DNA of 64,000 nt from Hyphomicrobiales bacterium (GCA_027489955.1 JAIXYZ010000004.1:1-64000); one strand, 5' to 3'; positions 27,879-37,465 are shown, counted from the stretch's first letter. Numbers and translations are program-made. Notes: generated from the letters alone by a model not told the origin.

Positions 27879-28789
27879 TGCTGCCGCGGGACCGTATCCC
27901 CTATTCCAGCCCGTTCACCCGCCCTCCGATGACCCTGCCCGGCGGCGCAAGGCTTGCCGTCTGGTCGGTGGTGAACGTCGAGGAATGGGAGCTGAGCCGG
28001 CCGATGGCGCGACAGGCCTCGCCCGCGCCGATGGGCGTCAGCCCGGTTCCCGACATGCCGAACTGGACCTGGCACGAATACGGGATGCGCGTCGGCTTCT
28101 GGCGCCTGAAGCAGGCCTTCGATTCCCTCGGCATCCGGCCGACGCTCTCGCTCAACGCCGCGGTCTGCGACACCTGCCCTCCGCTGGTGAAGGCCGCGGA
28201 CGAGGCGGACTGGGAGATCATGGCCCATTGCATGGTCCAGATGCCCATCACGCAGGTGGAGGACCAGCGCGGCATGATCGCCGCCACGCTGGACCGGATC
28301 GAGCGCTTCACCGGCAAGCGGCCGCGCGGGTGGCTCGGCCCGGGCCGCTCCCAGACCCTGCACACGCTCGAATTCCTGAAGGAGAACGGGCTGGAATGGT
28401 TCGGGGACTGGATCCTCGACGACCAGCCGCTCTGGGTGAAGACCAAGCACGGCCCCCTCGTCTCGGTGCCCTATTCGGTCGAGCTCAACGACATCACGGT
28501 CATGGTGTCGGGCCAGCACGAATCCGACGCGCTCGGCAAGCGCGTGCGCGACGCGTTCGACCGGCTCTATGCGGAATCCGCCGACTCGGCCCGCATCATG
28601 GCCATCGGCGTCCACCCCTACGTGAGCGGTGCGGCCCATCGCATCCGCTACGTCGAGGAGATGTACGCCTACATCAACAGCCATCCCGGGGTGGTCCACT
28701 GGAACGGCCAGCAGATCCACGACTGGTTCGTCAGCCAGACGCAGACCCAGCCGCAGGCGCTGCAGACGCGGGCGGCGCATCATGGCTGA
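27878..28789 (+). CDS. Polysaccharide-deacetylase-family protein, PuuE-like
   Basis: This 303-residue protein has the NodB-like fold of cyclic-amide hydrolases such as allantoinase PuuE: VVNVEEWELSRP, WEIMAHCMVQ, GKRPRGWLGPGRSQT, and IGVHPYVSGAAHRIRY. Such enzymes act on C-N bonds of ureides or on N-acetyl groups. Together with the amidase and the RraA-like protein it suggests breakdown of a nitrogen-rich amide or ureide. The start overlaps the amidase stop (TGATG) and its end overlaps the next gene by 8 bp. Confidence 0.88.
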   Translation: MLPRDRIPYSSPFTRPPMTLPGGARLAVWSVVNVEEWELSRPMARQASPAPMGVSPVPDMPNWTWHEYGMRVGFWRLKQAFDSLGIRPTLSLNAAVCDTCPPLVKAADEADWEIMAHCMVQMPITQVEDQRGMIAATLDRIERFTGKRPRGWLGPGRSQTLHTLEFLKENGLEWFGDWILDDQPLWVKTKHGPLVSVPYSVELNDITVMVSGQHESDALGKRVRDAFDRLYAESADSARIMAIGVHPYVSGAAHRIRYVEEMYAYINSHPGVVHWNGQQIHDWFVSQTQTQPQALQTRAAHHG

Positions 28790-29273
28790 GACCACGTTCA
28801 AGACCGCCGACCTCGTCGACGCATACGGCGCCGACCTGCAGGTGTGCGAGATCCAGTTCCGCGATTGCGGGGGCCATGCCGCGTTCAGCGGGCCGATCCG
28901 CACGCTGAAGGTCTTCGAGGACAACGCGCTGGTGAAGGCGACGCTCGCCACGCCCGGCAACGGGGCCGTGCTCGTCGTCGACGGCGGCGGCTCGCTGCGC
29001 ACCGCGCTCGTCGGCGACGTGCTCGCCGGGATGGGCGCCGCCAATGGCTGGGCGGGCCTCGTCGTGCTGGGCGCGATCCGCGACGTCGCGGATATCGGCA
29101 AGCTGCCGCTGGGCGTGAAGGCGCTGGGCACGACGCCCCGCGTCAGCACCAAGACCGGCGCCGGCTTCGCCGACATCCCGCTGCGCTTTGGAAACGTCAC
29201 CTTCGTGCCCGGCGCATGGATCGCCGCCGACCCAGACGGGGTGGTGGTGCGCGCGCAGGCCCCGTCCACCTGA
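28782..29273 (+). CDS. RraA-family protein (aldolase-like)
   Basis: This 163-residue protein has the RraA / HMG-aldolase fold: KTADLVDAYGADLQVCE, FEDNALVKATLATPGNG, and the core LVGDVLAGMGAANGWAGLVV followed by GAIRD. In this family, Arg and Asp of GxIRD bind metal and pyruvate in the aldolases, while E. coli RraA inhibits RNase E. Given the catabolic operon, an aldolase or decarboxylase role is more likely than RNase regulation, but this is inference. Confidence 0.9.
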   Translation: MAETTFKTADLVDAYGADLQVCEIQFRDCGGHAAFSGPIRTLKVFEDNALVKATLATPGNGAVLVVDGGGSLRTALVGDVLAGMGAANGWAGLVVLGAIRDVADIGKLPLGVKALGTTPRVSTKTGAGFADIPLRFGNVTFVPGAWIAADPDGVVVRAQAPST

Positions 29274-29304
29274 TCCCGCCCTTTTCCACCAGGAGAACCT
29301 CGCC

Positions 29305-30300
29305 ATGCCACGTCGTCTCGTATCGATCCGGCCCCTGCTCGCAGGCCTCTTCGTGGCCGCGGGTCTCGCCGCTCCCGCCAGCGCCCAGGGCATCGAGCTC
29401 AAATACGCGCACCAGTCCTCGCCCTCGCACCCGTTCCATCTGGCGGGGCAGCGCTTCGCCGAGGAATTATCCAAGCGCTCCAACGGCCGCATGACGGCCC
29501 GGATCTTCCCGGCGGCCCAGCTCGGCAGCGCCCAGAAGGCGCTGGAAGGCATCCTGCTCGGCAATGTCGACCTGACGCCGGCGGGCACCGCACTCCTGGC
29601 CAGCTTCGTCCCGGACCTCAACGCGCTGAACATGCCGTTCCTGCTGCGGGACGCCGCGCATTTCGACAAGGCGCTCGGCGCCGACAGCCCGGCGACGAAG
29701 GAGATCGTCGCCATGGCCTCCGCCCGGGGCTACCGGTACCTGTGCATGTACACGGCAGGTGAGCGCCACTTCATCACCAAGCGCCCCGTGCGCACGATGG
29801 ACGACCTGAAGGGGCTGAAGGTCCGCTCCGCCGAGAACCCCGCCTACATCGCCGCCTTCAGCGCCTTCGGGACGAACCCGGTCGCCCTGGCCTATCCCGA
29901 GCTCTACGGGGCGCTCCAGACCGGCGTCATCGACGGGGCCGACGCCGCCCCGACCAATTACATGGTCGAGAAGTTCTACGAGGTCGCGCCCAACTTCGCG
30001 CTGGCGAACTGGATCACCTTCGCCAACGCGCTGGTCATGTCGGAATCGAAGTTCCGCTCGCTGGCCGCGGCCGACCAGCAGGCCCTGCTCGGGGCGGCCG
30101 AGGCGACCTGCGCCTACGAGCGCGAGATCTGGCGCAAGAGCGACGAGGACTTCCTCGCGCAGATGCGCAAGCAGGCCGGCATCACGGTGACCACGCTCGA
30201 TCCCGCTCCGCTGCGCAAGGCCAGCGAGAAGGTCTACGAGCAGTTCATGAAGACCGACGGCCAGAAGCGGCTCCTGAAGCTGATCCAGGAGACGCCATGA
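29305..30300 (+). CDS. TRAP transporter solute receptor (DctP family)
   Basis: This 331-residue periplasmic receptor has a Sec signal (RRLVSIRPLLAGLFVAAGLA, cut after PASA near residue 28). The family pattern follows: KYAHQSSPSHPFHLAGQRFA, GVIDGADAAPTNYM and DDLKGLKVRS, with the ligand-binding Arg in KVRS. It captures a carboxylate-type solute for the DctQM membrane unit encoded next. AGGAG precedes the start. The ligand is probably an organic acid related to the products of the amidase set. Confidence 0.94.
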   Translation: MPRRLVSIRPLLAGLFVAAGLAAPASAQGIELKYAHQSSPSHPFHLAGQRFAEELSKRSNGRMTARIFPAAQLGSAQKALEGILLGNVDLTPAGTALLASFVPDLNALNMPFLLRDAAHFDKALGADSPATKEIVAMASARGYRYLCMYTAGERHFITKRPVRTMDDLKGLKVRSAENPAYIAAFSAFGTNPVALAYPELYGALQTGVIDGADAAPTNYMVEKFYEVAPNFALANWITFANALVMSESKFRSLAAADQQALLGAAEATCAYEREIWRKSDEDFLAQMRKQAGITVTTLDPAPLRKASEKVYEQFMKTDGQKRLLKLIQETP

Positions 30301-30830
30301 GCACGCTGGCTTCCGGCGCTCCTGCGGCGGCGGCGGGCAAGGCGGTCGCGCTTGCCCGCGGCGCCTTCCTGTCCGTCGCCATCCTCGCCTACGTGGTCAT
30401 GTGCCTGTCGGTGGGGATCCAGATCGTCGGGCGCTACCTGGTGAACTACCCCATCGCGCAGTTCGCGGAGATCGCGACCTATGCGCAGGTGTGGCTCGCC
30501 ACGATGGGCGCGGGATACGCCCTGCGCACCGGGACGCTGTTTGCGATGGACAGCCTGGTCGCGGTCCTTCCGCTGGCGATCCGCCGCGGCGTCCTGGTCC
30601 TCAACACCTTGCTGTCCCTCGTCTTCCTGTGGGTCATCTTCTACGGCAGCACCTTCCTGATGCGGATCGGCGAGTTCCAGACCTCGCCGTCCCTCGGCCT
30701 GCCGATGTGGACGATCTACCTCGCCCTGCCGGTGAGCGCCGGCTACCTCGCCTTCGAGAGCGTCGCGGCCCTGGCCGAGCGCTGGAACGATCCCTTCGCG
30801 CAGAGCGGGCACGGCCCGGAGGTGGACTGA
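30297..30830 (+). CDS. TRAP transporter small permease (DctQ)
   Basis: This 177-residue protein has four transmembrane helices (first about 22-45, AFLSVAILAYVVMCLSVGI) and the family block IAQFAEIATYAQVWLATMGA. It pairs with the large permease gene 1 bp downstream. Its start overlaps the receptor stop by 4 bp. Confidence 0.92.
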   Translation: MSTLASGAPAAAAGKAVALARGAFLSVAILAYVVMCLSVGIQIVGRYLVNYPIAQFAEIATYAQVWLATMGAGYALRTGTLFAMDSLVAVLPLAIRRGVLVLNTLLSLVFLWVIFYGSTFLMRIGEFQTSPSLGLPMWTIYLALPVSAGYLAFESVAALAERWNDPFAQSGHGPEVD

Positions 30831-30831
30831 C

Positions 30832-32118
30832 ATGGCCGTCGCATTCGTATCGCTCATCGGCCTGATCGCGCTCGGGCTGCCCATCGCCTTCGTGCTGGGG
30901 CTGACCGCGACCGCCACGACGCTCGTCCTCAAGGACGTGCCGCTCAACGTCATCGCCCATCACTTCTTCGGCGGCATGAACGGCTTCACCATCATGGCGA
31001 TCCCGTTCTTCGTGCTGGCCGGCGTCATCATGGAGCATGGCGGCCTGTCCCGCCGCATCGTCGACTTCGCCTCCGCGCTGGTGGGGTGGATCACGGGAAG
31101 CCTTCTCATGGTCTCGGTCTCGGCCGCCACGGCGCTGGCGGCGATGTCCGGCTCGGGCAGCGCGGACGCGGTCGCCGTGTCGTCTGTGATGACCCCCGAA
31201 CTGCGCCGCCGCCGCTACGACATCGACTTCTCGTCGGCGATCATCGCCTGCGCGGGGTGCCTGGCGCAGATCATCCCGCCCAGCATCATGATGGTGCTGA
31301 TCGCGGTGGCGAACGACCTGTCCATCGGCGCGCTGTTCCTGGCGGGGATCATCCCGGGCCTGCTCGTCGTGCCGGGCTTCTTCGCCATCTGCTACCTGCA
31401 TGCCCGGCGGGGCGGGCCGCAATACCGCGAGGTCCAGCCCTTCAGCCTGCGCCGCCTGGGTGAGACGTTCCTGGTCGCGATGCCCTCGCTCGGCATGGCG
31501 GTGCTGATCACGGGCGGCATCCTCGGCGGGCTCTTCACGCCGACCGAGGCGGCCTGCGTCTCGGTGTTCTACGGCCTCTTCGTCGGCATGGTCGTGCACC
31601 GGGACCTCAAGGTCGCGGACCTGCCGAAGGTGTTCCTGCGCGCGACCAGCCTGTCCTGCGGCATCCTGCTGCTCATCGGCACCGGCACGGTCTTCACCTA
31701 TCTGATCGCCACCGCCGACGTGCCGGCCGCCGTCGAGGGCTTCTTCAAGACCTTCATCGCCTCGCCGGTTGCGTTCCTCCTGGCGGTGAACGCGATCCTG
31801 ATGATCGCGTGCATGTTCGTGGAGACCTTCCCGATCATCCTCATCCTGTCGCCCGTGCTCGTGCCGATCGCCATCTCCTACGGCGTCGATCCGGTGCACT
31901 TCGCCACCGTCTTCGTCTTCAACTGCGCCATCGGCATGATCACGCCGCCCATCGGAGGCGTGCTGTTCGTGGTGGCCGCCGTCGCCGGCCGGCCGATCGC
32001 GGCCATCGCCCGGAAGATCTGGTCGCCGTGGGCGGTGATGACCGCAGTGCTGCTGCTCATCACCTTCGTGCCGGACCTCGTCCTGACCCTGCCGCGCGCG
32101 GCAGGCCTGCACCGCTGA
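30832..32118 (+). CDS. TRAP transporter large permease (DctM)
   Basis: This 428-residue protein has about twelve hydrophobic segments and DctM-type blocks: MNGFTIMAIPFFVLAG, ALAAMSGSGSADAVAVS, IIPPSIMMVLIAVA and GLFTPTEAACVSVFYG. It is the sodium-coupled translocating subunit of the TRAP importer. Together with the genes at 29305 and 30297 it makes a complete system. Confidence 0.95.
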   Translation: MAVAFVSLIGLIALGLPIAFVLGLTATATTLVLKDVPLNVIAHHFFGGMNGFTIMAIPFFVLAGVIMEHGGLSRRIVDFASALVGWITGSLLMVSVSAATALAAMSGSGSADAVAVSSVMTPELRRRRYDIDFSSAIIACAGCLAQIIPPSIMMVLIAVANDLSIGALFLAGIIPGLLVVPGFFAICYLHARRGGPQYREVQPFSLRRLGETFLVAMPSLGMAVLITGGILGGLFTPTEAACVSVFYGLFVGMVVHRDLKVADLPKVFLRATSLSCGILLLIGTGTVFTYLIATADVPAAVEGFFKTFIASPVAFLLAVNAILMIACMFVETFPIILILSPVLVPIAISYGVDPVHFATVFVFNCAIGMITPPIGGVLFVVAAVAGRPIAAIARKIWSPWAVMTAVLLLITFVPDLVLTLPRAAGLHR

Positions 32119-32134
32119 CCGGCGGCGGAGGGCC

Positions 32135-32797
32135 ATGTACTTCCACCTCGCCGATCTCGCCCGCAAGCAGCGCTACAAGCTCATCGCCGGGGCCGTCGTG
32201 CCCCGGCCGATCGCCCTGGTCACGAGCCTCAACGCCGATGGCAGCTGCAACGCGGCGCCGTTCAGCGCGTTCAACTACATGAGCGAGGACCCGCCGCTCC
32301 TGGCGCTGGGGCTGCAGGTCCATCCCGACGAGAGCGACCGGGCCGGCGAGCCGAAGGACACGGCGGCCAACATCGCCCGGTCGGGCGAATTCGTCGTCAA
32401 CATCGTCGACGAGCCGATGCTGCCCGACATGGTGGACTGCGCCATCGCCTTCCCGCCCGGGGAGAGCGAGGTCGAACGCCTGGGTCTGGCGACCGAGCCG
32501 AGCCTCCACGTCGCCCCGCCCCGGCTGGCGGCTTCCCCTTTCGCGTTCGAGTGCCGGCGCAAGGTCACGCTGGATTTCGGCCCGTTCCGGTCCATCGTCA
32601 TCGGCGAGATCGTCGGCGTCCACGTTCGCGATGGCCTCGTCGACCCGGCGACGCTCAACGTCGACCTCGACCGCTTCCGCCCTGTCGGGCGGCTTGCCGG
32701 GACGTGGTACGCGTTCCAGGGCGACCGGACGAGCCGTCCGGTGAGGACGGCGGCCGCCTTCGCGCAGGACGGCCCGCTGCGGACGCGGCGCTCTTAA
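32135..32797 (+). CDS. Flavin-reductase-like FMN-binding protein
   Basis: This 220-residue split-barrel protein has IAGAVVPRPIALVTSLNADG, followed by CNAAPFSAFNYMSEDPPLL and TAANIARSGEFVVNIVDEPM, the FMN-binding pattern of the flavin reductase domain family. Free-standing members reduce FMN for partner oxygenases or act on small molecules. No monooxygenase is adjacent, so the role is open. It is the last gene of the 26257-32797 operon and its end overlaps the convergent ArsR-type gene by 4 bp. Confidence 0.9.
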   Translation: MYFHLADLARKQRYKLIAGAVVPRPIALVTSLNADGSCNAAPFSAFNYMSEDPPLLALGLQVHPDESDRAGEPKDTAANIARSGEFVVNIVDEPMLPDMVDCAIAFPPGESEVERLGLATEPSLHVAPPRLAASPFAFECRRKVTLDFGPFRSIVIGEIVGVHVRDGLVDPATLNVDLDRFRPVGRLAGTWYAFQGDRTSRPVRTAAAFAQDGPLRTRRS

Positions 32798-33510
32798 GGC
32801 GCCGCCGGACGCTGCACCGCGCGGGCCTCCTGCGGGATCGCGAGAGCCAGCAGCGCGGCCCGCCCCGCGGGCGAAAAGACGACGGCGCGCGAGGCGCTCT
32901 CGCGCCGGAACCAGCCGCGGGCCGTGCCGAGCTGGGCGATGGCCGCGCCGAGGCTGCCCGCCAGATGCGGGCGGCGCTCCGACCAGTCGAGGCAGGACCG
33001 GCAGACCGGGCGGGGCCTGGCTTCCAGCGCCGCCACGTCGAGGCCCTCGGCGACGAAATGCGCCCGCCCCCGGAGCGTGAGCGCCACGCCCTCGGCGGAG
33101 GCGGCGACGAGACCGTTCTCGACCATGGCGGCATAGAGCGCGGTCGCCGCCTCGCCGGCGAGGTGGTCGTAGCAGAAGCGCGCGGCGCGCATCGCCGCGT
33201 CCCGCGGGCCCGGCCGGGTGCGCACGAGGCCCACGCGGGCGGCAAGCCCCATCATAGCCTCCACCGCCTCGGCGACGTCCGGCGCGGCGATGCGGTAATA
33301 GCGGTGGCGGCCCTGGACCTCGACCAGGAGCAGCCTGGCCTCCACCAGCCGGGCGAGATGTCCGGACGCGGTGGGCGCCGAGACGCCCGCCTCGGCGGCG
33401 CATTCACCCGCGGTGAGGGCCCGGCCGGCCATGAGCGCGGCGAGGATGTTGGCGCGCGCGGGATCGCCGAGCAGGGAGCCGAGGCGCGCGATGTCCGGTC
33501 CGTCCTTCAT
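32794..33510 (-). CDS. ArsR-type winged-helix regulator with Cys-containing C-terminal domain
   Basis: This 238-residue regulator has an ArsR-like HTH in residues 5-85 (LGSLLGDPARANILAALMAG, then AAEAGVSAPTASGHLARLVE). The C-terminal part has a CRSC pair in RPVCRSCLDWSERRPHLAG, as in a widespread ArsR subgroup. It likely senses a small molecule or redox state. It faces the flavin-reductase gene and is divergent from the NIPSNAP-like gene at 33616, its most likely target. Confidence 0.9.
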   Translation of the reverse strand: MKDGPDIARLGSLLGDPARANILAALMAGRALTAGECAAEAGVSAPTASGHLARLVEARLLLVEVQGRHRYYRIAAPDVAEAVEAMMGLAARVGLVRTRPGPRDAAMRAARFCYDHLAGEAATALYAAMVENGLVAASAEGVALTLRGRAHFVAEGLDVAALEARPRPVCRSCLDWSERRPHLAGSLGAAIAQLGTARGWFRRESASRAVVFSPAGRAALLALAIPQEARAVQRPAAP

Positions 33511-33615
33511 GCGGCCTCAATCTGGCGCATCCGGGCCGGGCGACGCTTCGGACGCGGCCGAACCATCGCGCGCTCCTTGCGGGCGATGGTCCGGGCCTCA
33601 CGAGAGGCCTCACCC

Positions 33616-33933
33616 ATGATCACCTGCTTCATCCGCTACGACCTCGAGCCGTTCAGCCAGGAGGCCTTTGCGGCCTATGCCCGCATGTGGGGACAGGCCA
33701 TTCCCGCCTGCGGCGCGGACCTCATCGGCTATTTCGGCCCGCATGAAGGATCGCTCACCACGGCCTACGGCGTCTACTCGCTGCCGGACCTTGCGGCCTA
33801 CGAAGCCTATCGCGCCCGGCTGAAGGCCAGCGAGGCGGGCCGGGCGGCCTTCGACTTCGCGCGGCGCGAGCGCTTCATCCGGCGCGAGGATCGCATCTTC
33901 CTCACGAAGCAATCGGACCCGGTGCCCGGCTAG
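33616..33933 (+). CDS. NIPSNAP-family protein
   Basis: This 105-residue ferredoxin-like-fold protein (MITCFIRYDLEPFSQEAFAA, GADLIGYFGPHEGSLTTAYG, LPDLAAYEAYRARL) has the NIPSNAP pattern. Members are dimeric alpha-beta-barrel proteins of mostly unknown role, often next to oxidoreductases. It is divergent from the ArsR-type regulator and overlaps the end of the gamma-glutamyltransferase gene by 4 bp. Confidence 0.88.
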   Translation: MITCFIRYDLEPFSQEAFAAYARMWGQAIPACGADLIGYFGPHEGSLTTAYGVYSLPDLAAYEAYRARLKASEAGRAAFDFARRERFIRREDRIFLTKQSDPVPG

Positions 33934-35432
33934 AGGACTCCGGCCCAGGTCTCCCGGCGCCAGTCGGCGATGGCGACCGGTGCGCCGTCCAGGTGACCGG
34001 TGCAGACCACCGCACCGAACTTCATGTGGCCGGCGGGCAGGATGTCCACGTCATGGCCGAGGGCGCGCAGGCCCTCCAGGGCGGGATGGCCTTCCTCCAC
34101 CAGGAGCTTGCCGTTCTCGCTGCGCCAGCGGGGATGGTCGATCGCCGCCGCCAGGTCGAGCTCGTCGGCGAAGGCGTGCACGAGCACCTGGAGCAGCGTC
34201 TGGATCTGTCCGTCCGCGCCGGGGGTCGCCAGGGCGAGCGGTCCGCGCGGCGTCTCCACCAGGATCGGGGCCAGCGTATGGACCGGCCGCTTGCCCGGCG
34301 CGGCGGCGTTGGCGCCCTTGGTGAAGCCGCCGGCGCGGTTGTTCAGGACGAAGCCGCCCTCCGGCACGAAGACGCCCGAGCCGAAATCGTCGAAGACGCT
34401 CACCAGCGAGGACACGGTCATGCCGAAGCGGTCGGTCACCGCGACGCCCGCCGTGTGGAGATAGGCCCGCGGCCCGCCGCGCCGCGCCGCGCGGGCGAGA
34501 TCGATCTCCAGCGGGACCTCGAGAAGGCCCTGCCCCTCGCCGATCCGGTCCCGGTGGGCGAAGGAGGCTTCCGTCAGCTCGACGGCGGCGTGTTCGCGCT
34601 TGCCCGGCGGCAGGCGTCGCAGGCGCTCCAGCCCGTCCAGGCACATGGAGAGCAGGATGCCTTGCGACATGGGCGGCTGCACCAGGACGCGCAGGCCGCG
34701 CCACGTCGTCTCCACGGGGACGGCGAAGACGGTGTGGTGGGCGGAGAGGTCCGCCTTCGTCATCGCGCCCCCGCGCCCCGCCACGGCGCGCGTGATGCCG
34801 GCGGCGATATCCCCGGCATAGAAGGCCTTGGAGCGCTCCTTGCCGAGCCGGTCGAGGAGCTGCGCCAGCTCGTTCTGCACCACGATCTCGCCGGGCCTTG
34901 CCTGGGCGAGCACCCAGGCGCCCGCGCCGCCCGCCAGGAGGCGGGCGCGCTGCTCCTCCACCGAGCGGGCCAGCCTCTGGCTCATGGGAAAGCCGCCGCG
35001 GGCGAGCCGGCTCGCAGGCTCCATCAGGCGCACCATGGGCAGGCGGCCCCAGCGCTCGGCCATCTGGTCCCACGCGTCGACGATGCCCGGCACGGTGACG
35101 CTCGCGCCGCCCGTGGTCGTCACCTCGGCAAGGACCGCCGGGGAAGCCCCCGCGCCGTTGACCGCCGTGGTCACCCCGTCTGGCGCGCGCACCAGGCAGA
35201 AGACGTCACCGCCGAGCCCGCAGGCATCGGGGGCGACGACGCACAGGACCGCCTGGGCGGCGATGAGCGCGTCCACCGCCGATCCGCCGCGGGACAGGAT
35301 TTCCTGGGCGGCGGCGGCCGCGAGCGGATGAGCGGCGCTGACCGCCCCGGAAATGCCGGCGAGCACCGGCCGGCGGTGCGACGCGAACGGATCGGCGAGA
35401 ATCGGCAGGTTGGGGGTGGACCTTCGGGTCAT
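33930..35432 (-). CDS. Gamma-glutamyltransferase-family Ntn hydrolase
   Basis: This 500-residue protein shows the family's N-terminal pattern (AVSAAHPLAAAAAQEILSRG, then GGSAVDALIAAQAVLCVVAP) and DACGLGGDVF. The self-cleavage threonine is probably T327 in YLHTAGVAVTDRFG. The usual Thr-Thr-His is replaced by Thr-Ala-Gly, as in divergent members such as oxamate amidohydrolase. No signal peptide is seen, so it probably works in the cytoplasm, unlike classical periplasmic Ggt. Possible roles are hydrolysis of gamma-glutamyl or oxalyl amides. Confidence 0.9.
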   Translation of the reverse strand: MTRRSTPNLPILADPFASHRRPVLAGISGAVSAAHPLAAAAAQEILSRGGSAVDALIAAQAVLCVVAPDACGLGGDVFCLVRAPDGVTTAVNGAGASPAVLAEVTTTGGASVTVPGIVDAWDQMAERWGRLPMVRLMEPASRLARGGFPMSQRLARSVEEQRARLLAGGAGAWVLAQARPGEIVVQNELAQLLDRLGKERSKAFYAGDIAAGITRAVAGRGGAMTKADLSAHHTVFAVPVETTWRGLRVLVQPPMSQGILLSMCLDGLERLRRLPPGKREHAAVELTEASFAHRDRIGEGQGLLEVPLEIDLARAARRGGPRAYLHTAGVAVTDRFGMTVSSLVSVFDDFGSGVFVPEGGFVLNNRAGGFTKGANAAAPGKRPVHTLAPILVETPRGPLALATPGADGQIQTLLQVLVHAFADELDLAAAIDHPRWRSENGKLLVEEGHPALEGLRALGHDVDILPAGHMKFGAVVCTGHLDGAPVAIADWRRETWAGVL

Positions 35433-35486
35433 CGTGGGTATTCACCAGATCAGCGGCGCTGGCAGCGCGTGACGGGAGACAGATCG

Positions 35487-36230
35487 ATGGGCGTGGTTCT
35501 GATTGCAGGCGGCGCGAGCGGTATCGGCCGGGCGGCGCTCGACGCGTTCCGCCAGCAGGGCGACACCGTGCTTCTCGCCGACCGGGACGAGGCGGGCGCG
35601 CGCGCCGCGGTCGCCGCCGACCTGCCGGGTCCGGCCGAGGCGATCGTCTGCGACCTCGCCAACCCGGACGATTGCGACCGCATCGTCGCCGCGTGCGTGG
35701 AGCGGTTCGGCCGGCTCGACACGGTGTTCGCCAATGCGGGCGTGCTCCTGTCGGCGCCGCTGGCCGAGTTCACGGCGCAGATGTGGGACCTGTCGGTCGC
35801 GGTGAACCTCCGGGCCCCGTTCCTGCTCGCCAGGGCCGCGGCGCCCCATCTCGCCCGCTCCGACAACGGGAGCATCATCCTCACCTCGTCCACCGGCGGC
35901 CTGCGCGGCCATGCCGGCATGCCCGCCTATCACGCGACCAAGGCGGGCCTGCTGGGCCTGTGCCGGAGCCTGGCCGACGAGCTCGCGCCCCACGGCACGC
36001 GGGTGAACTGCCTGCTGCCCGGCTGGATCGACACGCCGTTCAACGCCCCGTTCTGGGACCACCAGAGCGACCCGAAGGATGCCGAGGACCGCCTGCTCGC
36101 CACGATCCCAATGCGGCGGCAGGGCCTGCCGGAGGACGTGGCCGGAGCGGTCCTGTTCCTCGCCTCGCCCGCATCGCGCTACGTGACCGGCACGTCGCTG
36201 GTGGTGGACGGGGGCTATTCGGCGGTCTGA
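35487..36230 (+). CDS. Short-chain dehydrogenase/reductase
   Basis: This 247-residue classical SDR has the nucleotide site GGASGIGR (8-15), NAG in FANAGVLL, the catalytic Ser in SIILTSSTGG and the YHATK motif (Tyr and Lys). The C-terminus ends SLVVDGGYSAV as in most of the family. The substrate is unknown. It is the only plus-strand gene between the GGT and the 12-gene minus operon, divergent from the former by 54 bp. Confidence 0.93.
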   Translation: MGVVLIAGGASGIGRAALDAFRQQGDTVLLADRDEAGARAAVAADLPGPAEAIVCDLANPDDCDRIVAACVERFGRLDTVFANAGVLLSAPLAEFTAQMWDLSVAVNLRAPFLLARAAAPHLARSDNGSIILTSSTGGLRGHAGMPAYHATKAGLLGLCRSLADELAPHGTRVNCLLPGWIDTPFNAPFWDHQSDPKDAEDRLLATIPMRRQGLPEDVAGAVLFLASPASRYVTGTSLVVDGGYSAV

Positions 36231-36238
36231 GGCGCCGG

Positions 36239-37465
36239 TCATGACCCGCGCTCCATCAGCGAGGCGGCGGTAAGGGCGTAGACGGCGGCGCAATCATGCA
36301 CGTCGTCCTCGTTCACCCAGTCATCGATGCCGGCGGCGAGGGTGGGCTGCGGGCCGTAGCAGATGGCGGGCACGCCCCGGGCGCGCCAGCGCGCCGCGTC
36401 GCTGGCCGGAAGCCGGACGACCGGGCGCGGGTTGACCCCCCGCACCGCCTGCGCCGCCTCGGACGCGTGGCGCACGAGGGCCGTGTCCGGCGCCGTCCAG
36501 TTGGGATTCCAGCCCTTCAGCCGCTGCCAGGACAGGCCCGGCGTCGCGGACAGGAGCGCGTCGAGCCGCGCCTCGACAGCCTCGATGGTGAGGCCGGGGG
36601 GCACGCGGAAGTCCACGTCCGCATGGACCTGCGTCGCGACCTGGCTGGGCAGCCCGCCCCCGGCGACACGGCCGATATTGACCGAGAGGCGCAGGCCGTG
36701 TTCGCCGGAGGTCTCCCGCAGGATCTCCAGCCCGGGCGGGGGCGATGCAATCTCGTCGTTCCATTCATCGATCGCGGCGAGGACCGATGCCAGCCGCGCG
36801 ATCGCGCCGGAGCCGCGCACCGAGAGCATGCCCTGGCCGGGCGGCGCGCTCGCCTCGATCCGCACCCACAGGAGCCCCTTCTCGGCGATGGCGAGGTCCA
36901 TGCCGCCGGGTCCCTCAGCATTGATCAGGGCATCGCCCAGAAGGTCCGGATCGGCGTCGATGAGGTAGGCGGCGCCGTCAGGGCCGAACACCACCTCGTC
37001 GGCCACGGCCGTGAAGGTGAGGCGGCCCGCCAGCCGCTCGCGCTCGCCCGCCAGCACGGCGAAGGCGACCGCGAGGGCCGCCGTGCCGGCCTTCATGTTG
37101 CCGATGCCGAGGCCCGTGAGGCGCCCGCCCGCGCGGGCCAGCGACCAGACCGGCACCGACCAGGCCGCCTCGTCGCCCGGCGGCAGGGTGTCGAGATGAC
37201 CGTTCAGCACCACGTGGGGGCCGGCCTTCGCGCCGGCGAAGCCGCAGACGACGTTGGGCTTGGTGTCGCCGGCCGCCCTCGTCCCGGGGACGAGGCCGCG
37301 CGACGCCAGGAAGTCCGCGACGACGCGCGCCGCCTCGCGCGTGTCGCCCTCCGGCTGGTCGGACCGCGCGGCCACCAGGGCCGCGCAGAGCGAGATCAGA
37401 GCCTCCCGCTCGGCCGCCACGCGGTCCCGCAGGAGCCGCGCGAAGCCGGGGTCGAGCGGGCGCAT
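36239..37465 (-). CDS. M20-family amidohydrolase/peptidase
   Basis: This 408-residue metal-dependent hydrolase of the ArgE/DapE/M20 type has metal motifs VVLNGHLDTLPPGD (His, Asp) and the INAEGPGG glutamate region; a dimerisation lid domain lies in the middle (about 185-300). It removes acyl groups or cleaves dipeptides. It is the last gene of a long co-directional set and comes after a diaminopropionate ammonia-lyase and an SDR. E. coli likewise has an M20 gene (ygeY) beside its ammonia-lyase gene ygeX, which supports deacylation of an N-acyl diaminopropionate. Confidence 0.92.
   Translation of the reverse strand: MRPLDPGFARLLRDRVAAEREALISLCAALVAARSDQPEGDTREAARVVADFLASRGLVPGTRAAGDTKPNVVCGFAGAKAGPHVVLNGHLDTLPPGDEAAWSVPVWSLARAGGRLTGLGIGNMKAGTAALAVAFAVLAGERERLAGRLTFTAVADEVVFGPDGAAYLIDADPDLLGDALINAEGPGGMDLAIAEKGLLWVRIEASAPPGQGMLSVRGSGAIARLASVLAAIDEWNDEIASPPPGLEILRETSGEHGLRLSVNIGRVAGGGLPSQVATQVHADVDFRVPPGLTIEAVEARLDALLSATPGLSWQRLKGWNPNWTAPDTALVRHASEAAQAVRGVNPRPVVRLPASDAARWRARGVPAICYGPQPTLAAGIDDWVNEDDVHDCAAVYALTAASLMERGS

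Noticed and set aside
28782-29273. RNase E regulator RraA sensu stricto
   Set aside because: The fold matches, but it is embedded in a catabolic operon and the family includes aldolases and decarboxylases, so the regulatory name would overstate the evidence.
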